Positions 33,455 through 42,707 are shown, numbered from the stretch's first letter. The stretch is 64,000 nt of DNA from Pigmentiphaga sp. NML080357 (GCF_002188465.1 NZ_NINW01000025.1:181698-245697), one strand, 5' to 3'. Numbers and translations: made by a program. The notes: generated by a model from the sequence alone, not told the origin.

Positions 33455-34591
33455 ATGCGTAAGTTGTCTTGTGCGTTGTTGCTGGTGGGAGCGGTCGGCG
33501 GAGCATCGTCCGCGGCGTGGGCGCAGGAAACCATCAAGATCGGCGTCATCCAGCCCTTGACCGGCTCGGTGGCGTACAACGGGTTGACCTACGTCAACGG
33601 CGCCAAGCTGGCGGTCGAGCGCCGAAACGCGGCCGGCGGCGTGCTGGGCAAGAAGGTCGAGCTCGTCATCGAGGACGGGCAGTGTCGTCCGGCCAATTCC
33701 GTGAACGCGGCCGAGAAGCTCATCGTGCGCGACAAGGTCGTGGCGCTGACCGGCGCGTTCTGCAGTTCGGCCACCGCCGCCGTCATGCCGGTGGCGGAGA
33801 AATACAAGCTGCCCATGCTGTCCGGCGTATCGTCCAAAGCCGACCTGACGGAAAAGGGGCTGCAGTACTTCTTCCGTTCGGCGGAAACCGACCGGCTGAT
33901 GTCCAAGACCTTCAGCAAGATCCTGGCCCAGAAGCTGCAGCTCAAGACGGTAGCCTACATCGGCGTGAACGACGACTGGGGACGCGGCAGCGTGGAGGAC
34001 TTCTCCAAGGACCTCGGCGCGCTCGGCGTCAAGACGGTGATGAAGGAGTACTTCGACCATGGCGCCACCGACTTCTACACTTTGCTGACCCGGCTTCGGG
34101 CGGCCAAGCCCGACGGCGTGTTCGTCGCGGCCGAGACCCAGGACGGTTCCATCCTCGTCAAGCAGTTCAAGGAATTCGGCATCCAGACCAAGATCTTCGG
34201 CGTGGGATCGTGGGCGACGGCCGACTTCATCGGCCTGACCGGCGAAGCCTCGGAAGGCATCTATGCGGCCGTGCCGTATGCGTCCAGCATGCCGGGCGAG
34301 CGCAACCAGTCCTTCGTCCAGTACTACAGCGCCGCCTACAAGGAAAAACCGGGCAAGTACGGCGCCGCCGGCTACAACGCGCTGAACATCGTGATGGAGG
34401 CGATCGCCCGGGCCGGCAACACCCAGGCCGACGCCATCCGCGATGCGCTGCGCAAGACCGACTACGCCGCGCCCAACGGCCATTTCAAGTTCACCGAGAA
34501 GGGCGAGGGCTATGGCTTCGACGTGGTGCTCGTGCAGATACAGAACCGCGAACCCAAGGTGGTGGCGCAAGCCCCCACGGAAAAGCCTTGA
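33455..34591 (+). CDS. Branched-chain amino acid-type ABC importer, substrate-binding protein
   Basis: Periplasmic type I binding protein of 378 residues in the Leu/Ile/Val-binding family. A signal peptide (about residues 1-24, cut near AWAQ) is followed by IKIGVIQPLTGSVAYNG and the RNAAGGVLGKKVELVIEDG segment of the family. Proteins of this family in catabolic clusters often bind aromatic acids; here the next genes degrade a hydroxypyridine, so a pyridine carboxylate is the likely ligand. The start at 33455 gives the signal peptide; an ATG 13 codons upstream does not. It heads a five-gene importer operon. Confidence 0.9.
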   Translation: MRKLSCALLLVGAVGGASSAAWAQETIKIGVIQPLTGSVAYNGLTYVNGAKLAVERRNAAGGVLGKKVELVIEDGQCRPANSVNAAEKLIVRDKVVALTGAFCSSATAAVMPVAEKYKLPMLSGVSSKADLTEKGLQYFFRSAETDRLMSKTFSKILAQKLQLKTVAYIGVNDDWGRGSVEDFSKDLGALGVKTVMKEYFDHGATDFYTLLTRLRAAKPDGVFVAAETQDGSILVKQFKEFGIQTKIFGVGSWATADFIGLTGEASEGIYAAVPYASSMPGERNQSFVQYYSAAYKEKPGKYGAAGYNALNIVMEAIARAGNTQADAIRDALRKTDYAAPNGHFKFTEKGEGYGFDVVLVQIQNREPKVVAQAPTEKP

Positions 34592-34624
34592 TTCGTCCCG
34601 TCGGACGCTGAGTCGGGAGAAACG

Positions 34625-35497
34625 ATGGATTTGCTGCCACAGTTCTTGGCCAACGGATTGGTGATCGGGTCGTTCTACGCGCTGTCCGCGTTGGGACTCA
34701 CGCTCATCCTCGGCTTGATGCGGGTCGTCAACTTTGCCCATGGCGAGCTTTACATGCTCGGGGGCGTCATGGGCTGGTGGGTCACGAACGCGCTCGGTCT
34801 GGATTTCCTGACCGGCCTCGCCCTGGTGGCCCTGGTGATGGGCGTGTTCGGATGGCTCGTCGACCGCGTGCTGATCGAACGCATCCGCGGCCAGGGCGAG
34901 GAGCCGGGCATCCTCCTGACCATAGGCCTGTCCATTTTCCTGGCCAATACCGCGCTGCTGGTGGTCGGTACCGCGCCGCTCAAGGTGGAGGGGCCCGTAT
35001 CGAGCGGGCCGGTGTTCCTCGGGCCCATCGTGGTCACCAAGATCCGGCTGTTCGCGGTCGCGGTCTGCGCCGTGCTCATCGTGGCGGCGTACCTGCTGAT
35101 CCAGAAGACCCGGCTCGGCCGGGCGATGCGGGCCACGTTCCAGGACCCCATGGCCGCCCAGCTGGCCGGGATCAAGACCGCCAACGTCTATGCGTGCACG
35201 TTCGCGCTCGGGACGATTATTGCCTCGCTGGCGGGGATGCTCCTGGGGTCCATCTACTCGGCGCAGGTGTCGGTGGGAGGTCTGGTCAGCATGAAAGCCT
35301 TCGTGGTGGTGATACTGGGCGGCATGGGAAGCTTCGCGGGGGCAGTGGTCGGCGGACTGGTGCTGGGCATTGCCGAGGCGCTGTGGGGCGGCTATGTGGC
35401 CACGGGGTGGGTCGACATCATCGGCTTCGCCATCGTCATTCTTACTCTGGTGTTCCGGCCCTACGGCCTGTTCTCCAAACGCGCCGAGAGAGCCTGA
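34625..35497 (+). CDS. LIV-type ABC importer, permease LivH
   Basis: Membrane permease of 290 residues with eight or so helices. The family opening FLANGLVIGSFYALSALGLT and the RVVNFAHGELYMLG turn are clear, and KAFVVVILGGMGSFAGAVVGG near residue 220 is the LivH coupling segment. It starts 33 bases after the binding-protein gene and is followed three bases after its stop by livM. It forms the channel with LivM. Confidence 0.92.
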   Translation: MDLLPQFLANGLVIGSFYALSALGLTLILGLMRVVNFAHGELYMLGGVMGWWVTNALGLDFLTGLALVALVMGVFGWLVDRVLIERIRGQGEEPGILLTIGLSIFLANTALLVVGTAPLKVEGPVSSGPVFLGPIVVTKIRLFAVAVCAVLIVAAYLLIQKTRLGRAMRATFQDPMAAQLAGIKTANVYACTFALGTIIASLAGMLLGSIYSAQVSVGGLVSMKAFVVVILGGMGSFAGAVVGGLVLGIAEALWGGYVATGWVDIIGFAIVILTLVFRPYGLFSKRAERA

Positions 35498-35499
35498 TC

Positions 35500-36498
35500 A
35501 TGCAATTCGAACGCAATGCCATCCTGGGCGCGCTGCTGGCCGCCGCGCTGCTGCCGCTGGCGGTCCACGACCAGTACCTGCTGCACGTGGCCATCATGGT
35601 GCTGTTCTATGCCGTGCTGGCCACCAGCCTGAACTTGGTTGTGGGCTATGTGGGCGAGTTCTCGCTCGGCCACACCGCCTTCCTGGGCACCGGCGCCTAC
35701 GCCGCGGCCCTGCTGTCCACCAAGCTCGGCTGGCCGATGTGGGCGACCATCCCGGCCGCCGGCGCGCTGGCGGCGGCCATGGGCCTCTTGATCGGCAGCA
35801 TCACGCTGCGGCTGCAGGGTCCGTTCTTCGTCATCGTGACCTTGTCGTTCGCCGAGGTGCTGCGCCTAGTCGCCGACAATTGGGTCGCCTTCACCAACGG
35901 CCCCATGGGAATCGCCGGCGTGCCGCAGCCGGCGTGGCTGGCCGAGGCCGGCAACCTGGCCACCAAGCAGTTCTATTTCTACCTGGCGTGGGGCGTGCTG
36001 GCGATTTCGCTCTATCTCGCGTTCCGCTTCGTTTATTCCAACGCCGGGCGCGCCGCCGTGGCCGTGCGCGAGAACCGCTACGTCGCCCAGTCCATCGGCA
36101 TCCGGCCGTTCCGCTACGCCATGCTGGCTTTCGTGCTCGGCGCCTTCCTGGCTGGCATGGCGGGCGGCTTCTATGCGCACTACATCTCCTTCGTCGGACC
36201 CGAGGTCTTCCGGTTCGCCTTCATGGTGAGCATGATCATCATGGTGCTGATCGGCGGCAAGGGCACGCTGGTCGGACCGCTGATCGGCGCGCTGCTCGTG
36301 ACCTTCCTGGAGGAGTACCTGCGCGAGGCCAAGGAGCTGCGCCTGTCGCTGTTCGGCTTGGCGGTGATGGCTATCGTGCTGTTCTTGCCGCGCGGGCTGA
36401 TGGGGTTCCTGACGGCCAGGAGAGAAATCCGCAAGCCGGCTACGCCACCCGCGGTATCTGTCGCGGCCAACATCGCGCCGCGGCGCCAGGGAGCCTGA
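35500..36498 (+). CDS. LIV-type ABC importer, permease LivM
   Basis: Second permease, 332 residues, with about ten helices. The LivM hallmark GYVGEFSLGHTAFLGTGAYA is at residues 48-67, and the coupling stretch MIGGKGTLVGPLIGALL occurs in its related form near 250 (MVLIGGKGTLVGP). The start follows the livH stop by two bases. A short proline- and alanine-rich cytoplasmic tail is present. LivH and LivM form the channel for the pyridine-type solute. Confidence 0.92.
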   Translation: MQFERNAILGALLAAALLPLAVHDQYLLHVAIMVLFYAVLATSLNLVVGYVGEFSLGHTAFLGTGAYAAALLSTKLGWPMWATIPAAGALAAAMGLLIGSITLRLQGPFFVIVTLSFAEVLRLVADNWVAFTNGPMGIAGVPQPAWLAEAGNLATKQFYFYLAWGVLAISLYLAFRFVYSNAGRAAVAVRENRYVAQSIGIRPFRYAMLAFVLGAFLAGMAGGFYAHYISFVGPEVFRFAFMVSMIIMVLIGGKGTLVGPLIGALLVTFLEEYLREAKELRLSLFGLAVMAIVLFLPRGLMGFLTARREIRKPATPPAVSVAANIAPRRQGA

Positions 36499-36499
36499 C

Positions 36500-37309
36500 A
36501 TGAACGTTTCCCATTCGGTTTCGCGTGCGCCTGGCCACGTTCCCATGCTGGATGTGCGCGGGCTGTGCAAGACCTTCGGCGGCATCAAGGCCGTCAAGGA
36601 CATCAGCTTCCAGGTCAGGGCGGGCGAGATCGTCGGGCTGATCGGTCCGAACGGCGCCGGCAAGACGACCTGTTTCAACCTCATTACCGGCTTCTATACG
36701 CCCACCGCAGGCGAGGTCTACGTCAAGGGCGAGAACCTCACCGGCGCCAGGCCCTACCAGATGGCCAGGAAGGGCATCGTCCGCAGTTTCCAGAAGACCA
36801 ACATCCTGAAGTCGCTGTCGGTCTTCGAGAACATCCTGGCTGGCCACTACCTGAGCGCCAGGCAGAGTCTGCTGCGGACCTTCTTCCCGGGACGCGCCGT
36901 GCGCGAGGCTGAGCGGACTGCCCGTGAGGAAGCCGAGCGCATCGTCCACATCATGGGACTGGGCGAGCGCATGAATGCGCCGGCCTACCTGCTGTCCTGC
37001 GGGGAACTTCGCCTGCTGGAAGTGGGCCTGGCGCTGGCCGCCAAGCCCGACATCCTGATGCTGGACGAACCCGCCGCGGGGCTCAACAGCCAGGAGGCCA
37101 TGGAGCTGGGCCGCATCCTCGGGCGCCTGCGGGGCACGCAGGTGGAGTCCATCCTGATCGTCGAACACAACATGGGATTGGTGATGAGCGTATCCGACCG
37201 GGTGGTGGTCATGCATTTCGGCGAAAAACTGGCGGAGGGCGCCCCGGCCGACGTGCAACGCAATCCGGCGGTCATCGACGCCTATCTCGGGGGAGGGCGC
37301 GCGGCATGA
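36500..37309 (+). CDS. LIV-type ABC importer, ATP-binding protein LivG
   Basis: First ATPase, 269 residues. Walker A is GPNGAGKTT, the signature is degenerate (LLSCGELRLLEVG, with C for G) and Walker B is PDILMLDEP. The LivG-specific inserted loop (RSFQKTNILKSLSVFENI) and a charged insert around residues 125-145 are present. The unusual signature LSCGE is a departure from the usual LSGGQ and could weaken ATP hydrolysis, but this loop varies in LivG proteins. It starts one base after the livM stop and overlaps livF by four bases. Confidence 0.9.
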   Translation: MNVSHSVSRAPGHVPMLDVRGLCKTFGGIKAVKDISFQVRAGEIVGLIGPNGAGKTTCFNLITGFYTPTAGEVYVKGENLTGARPYQMARKGIVRSFQKTNILKSLSVFENILAGHYLSARQSLLRTFFPGRAVREAERTAREEAERIVHIMGLGERMNAPAYLLSCGELRLLEVGLALAAKPDILMLDEPAAGLNSQEAMELGRILGRLRGTQVESILIVEHNMGLVMSVSDRVVVMHFGEKLAEGAPADVQRNPAVIDAYLGGGRAA

Positions 37310-38040
37310 GAACCGGCCCTGGCGATTCCACGCCACTGCTCGAACTGAGCGACATCCACGTAGGCTACGGCAAGACCGCCGCGCTGCATGGCGTGAGCCT
37401 GGTCGTGCGGCCCGGCGAAACCGTGGCGCTGATCGGCGCGAACGGCGCGGGCAAGAGCACGACGCTGCGCGCCATCTCGGGACTGCTCAAGCCGACGCGC
37501 GGCAATATCCGCTTCGGCGGGCGCGGCATCGGCGGCATGCCGCCGGACCGCATCGTCGGGCTGGGTATCGCGCATTGTCCTGAGGAGCGCCACGTCTGGC
37601 CCGCCATGACGGTATACGAGAATCTCGTGCTCGGCGCCTACCTTTGCCGTTCCCAGGCCACGGTGCAGGAGCGCGTCGCCAAGGTGTACGAACGCTTTCC
37701 GCGCTTGAAGGAACGGCACCAGCAGCTGGCCGGCACCCTGAGCGGGGGCGAGCAGCAGATGCTGGCGATCGGGCGCGCGCTCATGTCGGAGCCCACGCTG
37801 CTGCTCCTGGACGAACCCAGCCTGGGCCTGAGCCCCAAGATGGCCGCGGAGGTTTTCGACGTGGTGCGGGAGATCAACAGGCAGGGCGTGACCGTCCTGC
37901 TGGTGGAGCAGAACGTGCACAACGCGCTGACCGCGGCTTCCCGCGCATACGTGTTCGAGACCGGCCGGGTCGTGGCCGAGCGGGACGCGGCGGGACTGCT
38001 GGAGGATCCGGAACTGCTGGCGGCGTATCTGGGCGGGTAG
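37306..38040 (+). CDS. LIV-type ABC importer, ATP-binding protein LivF
   Basis: Second ATPase, 244 residues. Walker A is GANGAGKST, the signature LSGGEQQMLAIGRAL and Walker B LLLLDEPSLGLSP, all intact, with the LivF-type LGLSPKMAAEVFD segment. It closes the importer operon. A GC-rich stem-loop and then an AT-rich palindrome follow the stop, separating the importer from the catabolic genes, though read-through is possible. Confidence 0.93.
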   Translation: MRTGPGDSTPLLELSDIHVGYGKTAALHGVSLVVRPGETVALIGANGAGKSTTLRAISGLLKPTRGNIRFGGRGIGGMPPDRIVGLGIAHCPEERHVWPAMTVYENLVLGAYLCRSQATVQERVAKVYERFPRLKERHQQLAGTLSGGEQQMLAIGRALMSEPTLLLLDEPSLGLSPKMAAEVFDVVREINRQGVTVLLVEQNVHNALTAASRAYVFETGRVVAERDAAGLLEDPELLAAYLGG

Positions 38041-38044
38041 GCTG

Positions 38045-38066
38045 GGAGGCGGCCCCATCCGCCTCC
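38045..38066 (+). terminator. Stem-loop after livF
   Basis: GGAGGCGG and CCGCCTCC form a perfect eight-base stem with a six-base loop four bases after the livF stop. A T-containing AT-rich stretch follows (ATTTATTAATTT), so this looks like a Rho-independent terminator that splits the importer from the enzyme genes. Confidence 0.5.
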
Positions 38067-38075
38067 AGTCCATTT

Positions 38076-38093
38076 ATTAATTTACTGATTAAT
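38076..38093 (+). promoter_or_regulatory. Candidate TetR operator 3, before the monooxygenase gene
   Basis: ATTAAT-N6-ATTAAT, a perfect dyad in AT-rich DNA directly after the livF stem-loop and 56 bases before the monooxygenase start. It shares TTAATTATT with sites 1 and 4. Confidence 0.55.
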
Positions 38094-38148
38094 TATTTGA
38101 CGGAAGCGGAATCTGCCGCTCCGTCCCGAGAAGGCAAGGAGAAGCTGT

Positions 38149-39375
38149 ATGAGTCGTCCTCTACGCGTAGGCATCGTGGGTGGCGGGATCGGAGGCGTGG
38201 CGCTGTCGCGTGCCTTGACGCTGCGCGGCATCGAGCACCACGTGTTCGAGCGCGCGCCGGCATTCGGCGAAGTCGGCGCGGGCGTGCAGGTCACGCCGAA
38301 CGCGGTCAAGGTGCTCAAGGCGCTGGGCCTGGCGGAAGAGCTGAAACGGGTGGGGTTTCTGCCGCAGGCCATGGTCGGGCGCAATTGGCGCTCGGGCAGG
38401 GAGCTGTTCCGCACGCCGCTGAAGAACAGTTGCCCGCAGATCTACGGCGCGGAGTTCTATCACGTCCACCGCGCCGACGTGCATGCGATTCTGTCGCGGC
38501 ACCTGGAGGACGGCAAGGGTGCGACCCTGGGCGTCAATTGCACCGGCGTGCGCACGGAAGGCAATGTCGCGGTGGCATCGTTCAGCGACGGCAGCGAATA
38601 CGAGGCGGACCTGATCGTCGGCGCCGACGGCGTGCGGTCGGTGGTGCGCGACGCCTTGTTCGGCGCGGAGTCGGCGCAGTTCACCGGCCACATGTGCTGG
38701 CGAGCCCTCGTGCCCGTCGACCGTCATCCGCTCAAATTCGTCAGCCCGGACGCCGCGTTCTGGATGGGTCCGCACGGCCACCTGGTGACGTACTACGTCA
38801 ATGGTGGCGCGGCGGTCAACATCGTGGCCGTCAATGAGTCGCGCAACTGGGTGGAGGAATCCTGGAACGTGCGCAGCAGCCGCGAAGAGCTGATGAAGGC
38901 CTACGAGGGATGGCACCCCGACGTGATCGAACTCTTCAGCCGGACCGAAGACGTCTACAAATGGGGATTGTTCGACCGGGATCCGATGCCGGCCTGGTCC
39001 AAGGGGCGCGTCACGCTGCTGGGCGACGCGGCGCACCCCATGCTGCCGTTCCTGTCCCAGGGCGCGGCGATGGCCATCGAGGACGGCTACGTGCTTGGCG
39101 CGGCGCTGGAGCACTACCGCCGGGATATCGCCGCCGCGCTGAACGCCTACGAGGGCGAACGGCGGCCTCGTACCAGCCGTGTGCAACTGGAAGCCCGCGA
39201 GCGCGGCAAGACCTACCACCTGCCGTCGCCATGGGCCCAGTTCAAGCGCGACCTGCTGTACCGGTGGCGCGAGCTGATCAATCCCAACGCCGTCGGCATC
39301 CAGGCCAACTGGGTCTACATCTACGACGCGACGACATGCGCGCAGCGTTTCGGCCAGCAGGCGCTGGCGGCATAG
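38149..39375 (+). CDS. FAD-dependent monooxygenase, pyridine-carboxylate hydroxylase (NicC/HpaM/salicylate hydroxylase type)
   Basis: Class A flavin monooxygenase of 408 residues. The FAD dinucleotide fold is VGIVGGGIGGVALSRAL, the DG motif is VGADGVRS and the GD motif is LLGDAAHPM. By context it produces 2,5-dihydroxypyridine for the next enzymes, by decarboxylative hydroxylation of a hydroxypyridine carboxylate. Residues known in NicC (6-hydroxynicotinate monooxygenase) to touch the substrate are only partly kept: the counterparts of His47 and His302 are Gln and Phe, and that of Cys202 is Asp, by my alignment from memory. That favours a different substrate such as 5-hydroxypicolinate. Exact substrate is open. 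It starts the catabolic run nicE-nicD-nicX-nicF. Confidence 0.88.
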   Translation: MSRPLRVGIVGGGIGGVALSRALTLRGIEHHVFERAPAFGEVGAGVQVTPNAVKVLKALGLAEELKRVGFLPQAMVGRNWRSGRELFRTPLKNSCPQIYGAEFYHVHRADVHAILSRHLEDGKGATLGVNCTGVRTEGNVAVASFSDGSEYEADLIVGADGVRSVVRDALFGAESAQFTGHMCWRALVPVDRHPLKFVSPDAAFWMGPHGHLVTYYVNGGAAVNIVAVNESRNWVEESWNVRSSREELMKAYEGWHPDVIELFSRTEDVYKWGLFDRDPMPAWSKGRVTLLGDAAHPMLPFLSQGAAMAIEDGYVLGAALEHYRRDIAAALNAYEGERRPRTSRVQLEARERGKTYHLPSPWAQFKRDLLYRWRELINPNAVGIQANWVYIYDATTCAQRFGQQALAA

Positions 39376-39393
39376 CGAGGCGAGAGAACATCC

Positions 39394-40146
39394 ATGAAAA
39401 CCAGCTATCGGATCGGCCAGATCGTGCCGAGTTCAAATACGACGATGGAGACCGAGATACCGGCCATGCTGCGGCTGCGGGAACAGATCAGGCCCGAACG
39501 GTTCACCTTCCATTCGGCGCGCATGCGCATGAAGCACGTCACCAAGGAAGAACTGGCCGCGATGGACGGGGAGTCGGACCGCTGCGCCCAGGAGCTCAGC
39601 GATGCCCGGGTCGACGTGCTGGGGTACGCCTGCCTGGTGGCCATCATGGCGATGGGCGCGGGCTATCACCGGGAATCCGAGGCGCGGCTGCGCCAGCGCA
39701 CGCGCGACAACGACGGCGATGCGCCGGTGGTGACGAGCGCCGGCGCGCTGGTCGACGCGCTGCGGATCATCGGCGCCCGGCGCATCGCCCTGGTGGCGCC
39801 CTATATGGTGCCGCTGACCAGGCTGGTGATCGGCTACATCGAAAGCGAGGGCGTAGAGGTCGCGCAGTGGCGAGCCCTGGAGATCCCCGACAACCTGGAA
39901 GTGGGGCGGCACGATCCCGCCAGGCTGCCGGACATCGTCGCATCGATGGACACGTCGGGCGTGGACGCCATCGTCCTCTCGGCCTGCGTGCAGATGCCGT
40001 CGCTGCCCGTCATCGCCGAGGTCGAGGCGCGCACCGGCAAGCCGGTCGTTACCGCCGCCGTCGCCACTACCTACGCCATGCTCAAGGCGCTCGGCCTCGA
40101 GCCTGTCGTGCCCGGCGCCGGCGCGTTGCTGTCTGGCTTCTATTGA
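39394..40146 (+). CDS. nicE: Maleate cis-trans isomerase
   Basis: Enzyme of 250 residues in the Asp/Glu racemase superfamily that turns maleate into fumarate, the last step before the citric acid cycle. The two catalytic cysteines are C80 (LGYACLVAI) and C198 (LSACVQMPS), about 118 residues apart as in known maleate isomerases. The opening GQIVPSSNTTMETE is a family hallmark. It starts 18 bases after the monooxygenase stop. Its place beside nicD, nicX and nicF makes the call firm. Confidence 0.92.
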   Translation: MKTSYRIGQIVPSSNTTMETEIPAMLRLREQIRPERFTFHSARMRMKHVTKEELAAMDGESDRCAQELSDARVDVLGYACLVAIMAMGAGYHRESEARLRQRTRDNDGDAPVVTSAGALVDALRIIGARRIALVAPYMVPLTRLVIGYIESEGVEVAQWRALEIPDNLEVGRHDPARLPDIVASMDTSGVDAIVLSACVQMPSLPVIAEVEARTGKPVVTAAVATTYAMLKALGLEPVVPGAGALLSGFY

Positions 40147-40157
40147 GGAGGAAACCG

Positions 40158-40964
40158 GTGAGCAGCACGTATCTCTATGGCGCCAACGTACGGGCCAACG
40201 GCATACGCCAGCATTACCTGCGATTCGGCGGCAAGGGCCGGCCGCTCGTGCTGGTGCCCGGCATCACCAGCCCCGCGGTGACCTGGGCCTTCGTGGCCGA
40301 GCGGCTGGGACGCCATTTCGACACCTATGTGCTCGACGTCAGGGGCCGGGGCCTCTCGGAAACCGCGCCTGGCATGGACTACAGCCTGGAAGCCTGCGCG
40401 GCCGACGTGGGAGCCTTCGTGCAGGAACTGGGCCTGGCGGACTACTTCCTGGTAGGGCATTCCATGGGGGCGCGCATCGGCGCCATCGTCGCCGCGCATC
40501 ACGCAAACGGGTTGGCGCGCCTCGTCATGGTGGACCCGCCCGTGTCGGGCCCCGGACGCCGGCCCTATCCCGCCAAGATCGACTGGTACGTCGACTCCAT
40601 ACGCCTCATGCGCGAGGGCAATGGGTGGGAAAAGCTCAAGGCCTTCTCGCCGACTTGGACGGAGGCCCAATTGCGGCTCCGGGCCGAATGGCTGCATACC
40701 TGCGACGAAGAGGCGATCGTGTGCGCCTATCACGCCTTCGGTACGCACGACATGCACGCCGACCTGCCGGCGATCAAGGTACCCGCGCTGCTGATGGTGG
40801 CCGGCAAGGGCGGTGTCATCGAGCCGGCGGACATCGAGGAAATCAAGAGCTTGATGCCGCAGTTGGAGGTACGCATCGTGCCGGAAGCCGGCCACATGAT
40901 CCCCTGGGACGACGAAGAGGGGTTCTTCAAGGGCTTCGGCGCTTTCCTGGAAGTTCCCGTTTAG
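40158..40964 (+). CDS. nicD: N-formylmaleamate deformylase (alpha/beta hydrolase)
   Basis: Alpha/beta hydrolase of 268 residues that removes formate from N-formylmaleamate. The triad is S102 (GHSMGA), D126 (MVDPP) and H246 (AGHMIPW), each one residue from the positions known for the Pseudomonas enzyme. The start is a GTG at 40158 with AGGAGG six bases upstream; no in-frame ATG fits. It is 11 bases from nicE and 13 bases before nicX. Formate released here could feed the fds formate dehydrogenase elsewhere in the window, an inference. Confidence 0.92.
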   Translation: MSSTYLYGANVRANGIRQHYLRFGGKGRPLVLVPGITSPAVTWAFVAERLGRHFDTYVLDVRGRGLSETAPGMDYSLEACAADVGAFVQELGLADYFLVGHSMGARIGAIVAAHHANGLARLVMVDPPVSGPGRRPYPAKIDWYVDSIRLMREGNGWEKLKAFSPTWTEAQLRLRAEWLHTCDEEAIVCAYHAFGTHDMHADLPAIKVPALLMVAGKGGVIEPADIEEIKSLMPQLEVRIVPEAGHMIPWDDEEGFFKGFGAFLEVPV

Positions 40965-40977
40965 CGAGGAAAAGACA

Positions 40978-42039
40978 ATGGCTGTCAGCGATTCCGACTT
41001 GATCCAGGCGTGGACGCAGGTCTTGACCCTGTCGCGCCTGAAGCGCGGCGACACCGTCACCGTGTTGACCACCGAGGGCGTGACGCATCCGCAGACTTTG
41101 CGTTGCGCCATGACTGCCGCGGGCCTGCTCGGGGCGCGCGTGAACCGGCTCGATCTATCGCCCGTCAATGGCGAGAAGTCGCTCAGCCGCGATTCCCTGG
41201 CCTACCTCGGTACCACGCCGCTGAGCGGCAACCGGGCGGCGATTGCTGCGCTCAAGGCCAGCGATCTCGTGGTAGACCTGATGACGCTGCTTTTTTCCCC
41301 CGAGCAGCACGACATCCTGCAGGGCGGGGGCAAGATCCTGCTGGCCGTCGAGCCCCCCGAGATCCTCCTGCGCATGGTTCCCACCGAGGCCGATCGACGC
41401 CGCGTGCTGGCGTGCGGCGCGCTGCTCGAAGGGGCCCGGGAAATGCGGGTGCGTTCGGCTGCCGGGACCGACTTGACGTGTCCGCTGGGCGAGTTCCCGG
41501 TGGTCAAGGAGTACGGCTTCGTCGACGAGCCCGGCCGATGGGACCATTGGCCGAGCGGCTTCGCGCTGACCTGGCCTAACGAGCGCGCCACTCGTGGCCG
41601 CATCGTGGTGGACAAGGGCGATATCCTGCTGCCGATGAAGTCGTACGTGAACGACCCCATCGTGATGGAGGTGGAGGACGGCTACGTCACGTCGATTACC
41701 GGCGGCATGGACGCCGAGCTGCTCAGCGACTACATGGATTCCTTCAACGATCCTGAAGCCTATGCCATGTCGCACATCGGCTGGGGCGCACAGGATCGCG
41801 CGCGCTGGTCCACGCTGGGCTTGTACGACAGGGAGGCCACGATAGGAATGGACGCGCGCGCCTACGCCGGCAACTTCCTGTTTTCGCTGGGACCCAACAA
41901 CGAAGTGGGCGGCTCGCGCACGACCGCCTGCCACATGGACATTCCGCTGCGCCGCTGCACGGTGTCCCTGGACGGCCGCGAGGTGGTGCGGGAAGGGCGC
42001 TTGCTGGAAGAATGCCTGGCCCTTCAGGAGGCCGCATGA
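40978..42039 (+). CDS. nicX: 2,5-dihydroxypyridine 5,6-dioxygenase
   Basis: Ring-opening iron(II) dioxygenase of 353 residues that turns 2,5-dihydroxypyridine into N-formylmaleamate. It belongs to the leucine aminopeptidase T (M29)-like fold group rather than the common extradiol families. The iron ligands are H266 (SHIGWG), H319 and D321 (CHMDIP), one residue from those reported for Pseudomonas NicX. The segment between 180 and 205 (RWDHWPSGFALTWP) and the VDKGDILLPM stretch match the family. It overlaps nicF by four bases. Confidence 0.93.
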   Translation: MAVSDSDLIQAWTQVLTLSRLKRGDTVTVLTTEGVTHPQTLRCAMTAAGLLGARVNRLDLSPVNGEKSLSRDSLAYLGTTPLSGNRAAIAALKASDLVVDLMTLLFSPEQHDILQGGGKILLAVEPPEILLRMVPTEADRRRVLACGALLEGAREMRVRSAAGTDLTCPLGEFPVVKEYGFVDEPGRWDHWPSGFALTWPNERATRGRIVVDKGDILLPMKSYVNDPIVMEVEDGYVTSITGGMDAELLSDYMDSFNDPEAYAMSHIGWGAQDRARWSTLGLYDREATIGMDARAYAGNFLFSLGPNNEVGGSRTTACHMDIPLRRCTVSLDGREVVREGRLLEECLALQEAA

Positions 42040-42668
42040 CGACAGACCGCCACGATGACACGGCCGTCTATGCCCGCCAGGGTTTCGGGGCGGACCTGGC
42101 GCCCGAGCCGCCGTTCGGCCTGCTCATCGTCGATTTCGTCAACGGGTTTGCCGATCCGGCCATTTTCGGCGGTGGCAACATTCCCGCGGCCATCGCGGCC
42201 ACGCGGCCGCTGCTGGCCATGGCGCGCGACCGGAGCTGGCCCGTGGCCCACACACGCATCGTCTATGCCGACGACGGCGCCGATGCCAACATCTTCTCCG
42301 CCAAGGTGCCCGGGATGCTAAGCCTGACCGAGGCGGCCCCTGCCAGCGCGATCGTGCCGCAGCTCGCGCCCGAGCCGGGCGAACTGATCGTCCGCAAGAA
42401 TGTGCCGTCGGCCTTCTTCGCCACCGACCTGGCGCCGTGGTTGACACGGCGGGGCGTGCGCACGCTGGTGGTGGCCGGCTGCGTGACCAGCGGCTGCGTG
42501 CGCGCCAGCGTGGTGGATGCGATGTGCTGGGGTTTCCGGCCCGTGGTCGTTTCCGATTGCGTGGGCGACCGTGCCATCGGTCCGCACGAGGCCAGCCTGT
42601 TCGACATGGCCCAGAAATATGCCGAGGTCATGGACTACGCGGCGCTGACGCGGCGCGTGGAAGGCTGA
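42036..42668 (+). CDS. nicF: Maleamate amidohydrolase (isochorismatase family)
   Basis: Cysteine hydrolase of 210 residues that turns maleamate into maleate and ammonia. The triad is D33 (LIVDFVNGF), K121 (VRKNVPSAFF) and C154 (TSGCVRAS). The family spacing D-K-C is normal. It begins in the last codon of nicX (ATGA). It is the final gene of the forward run and lies 39 bases from the convergent TetR gene. Maleate goes to NicE. Confidence 0.93.
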   Translation: MTTDRHDDTAVYARQGFGADLAPEPPFGLLIVDFVNGFADPAIFGGGNIPAAIAATRPLLAMARDRSWPVAHTRIVYADDGADANIFSAKVPGMLSLTEAAPASAIVPQLAPEPGELIVRKNVPSAFFATDLAPWLTRRGVRTLVVAGCVTSGCVRASVVDAMCWGFRPVVVSDCVGDRAIGPHEASLFDMAQKYAEVMDYAALTRRVEG

Positions 42669-42707
42669 AGGGCAAAGCCGCGGCCGGGCGCTCCGCCACG
42701 GACCGCG

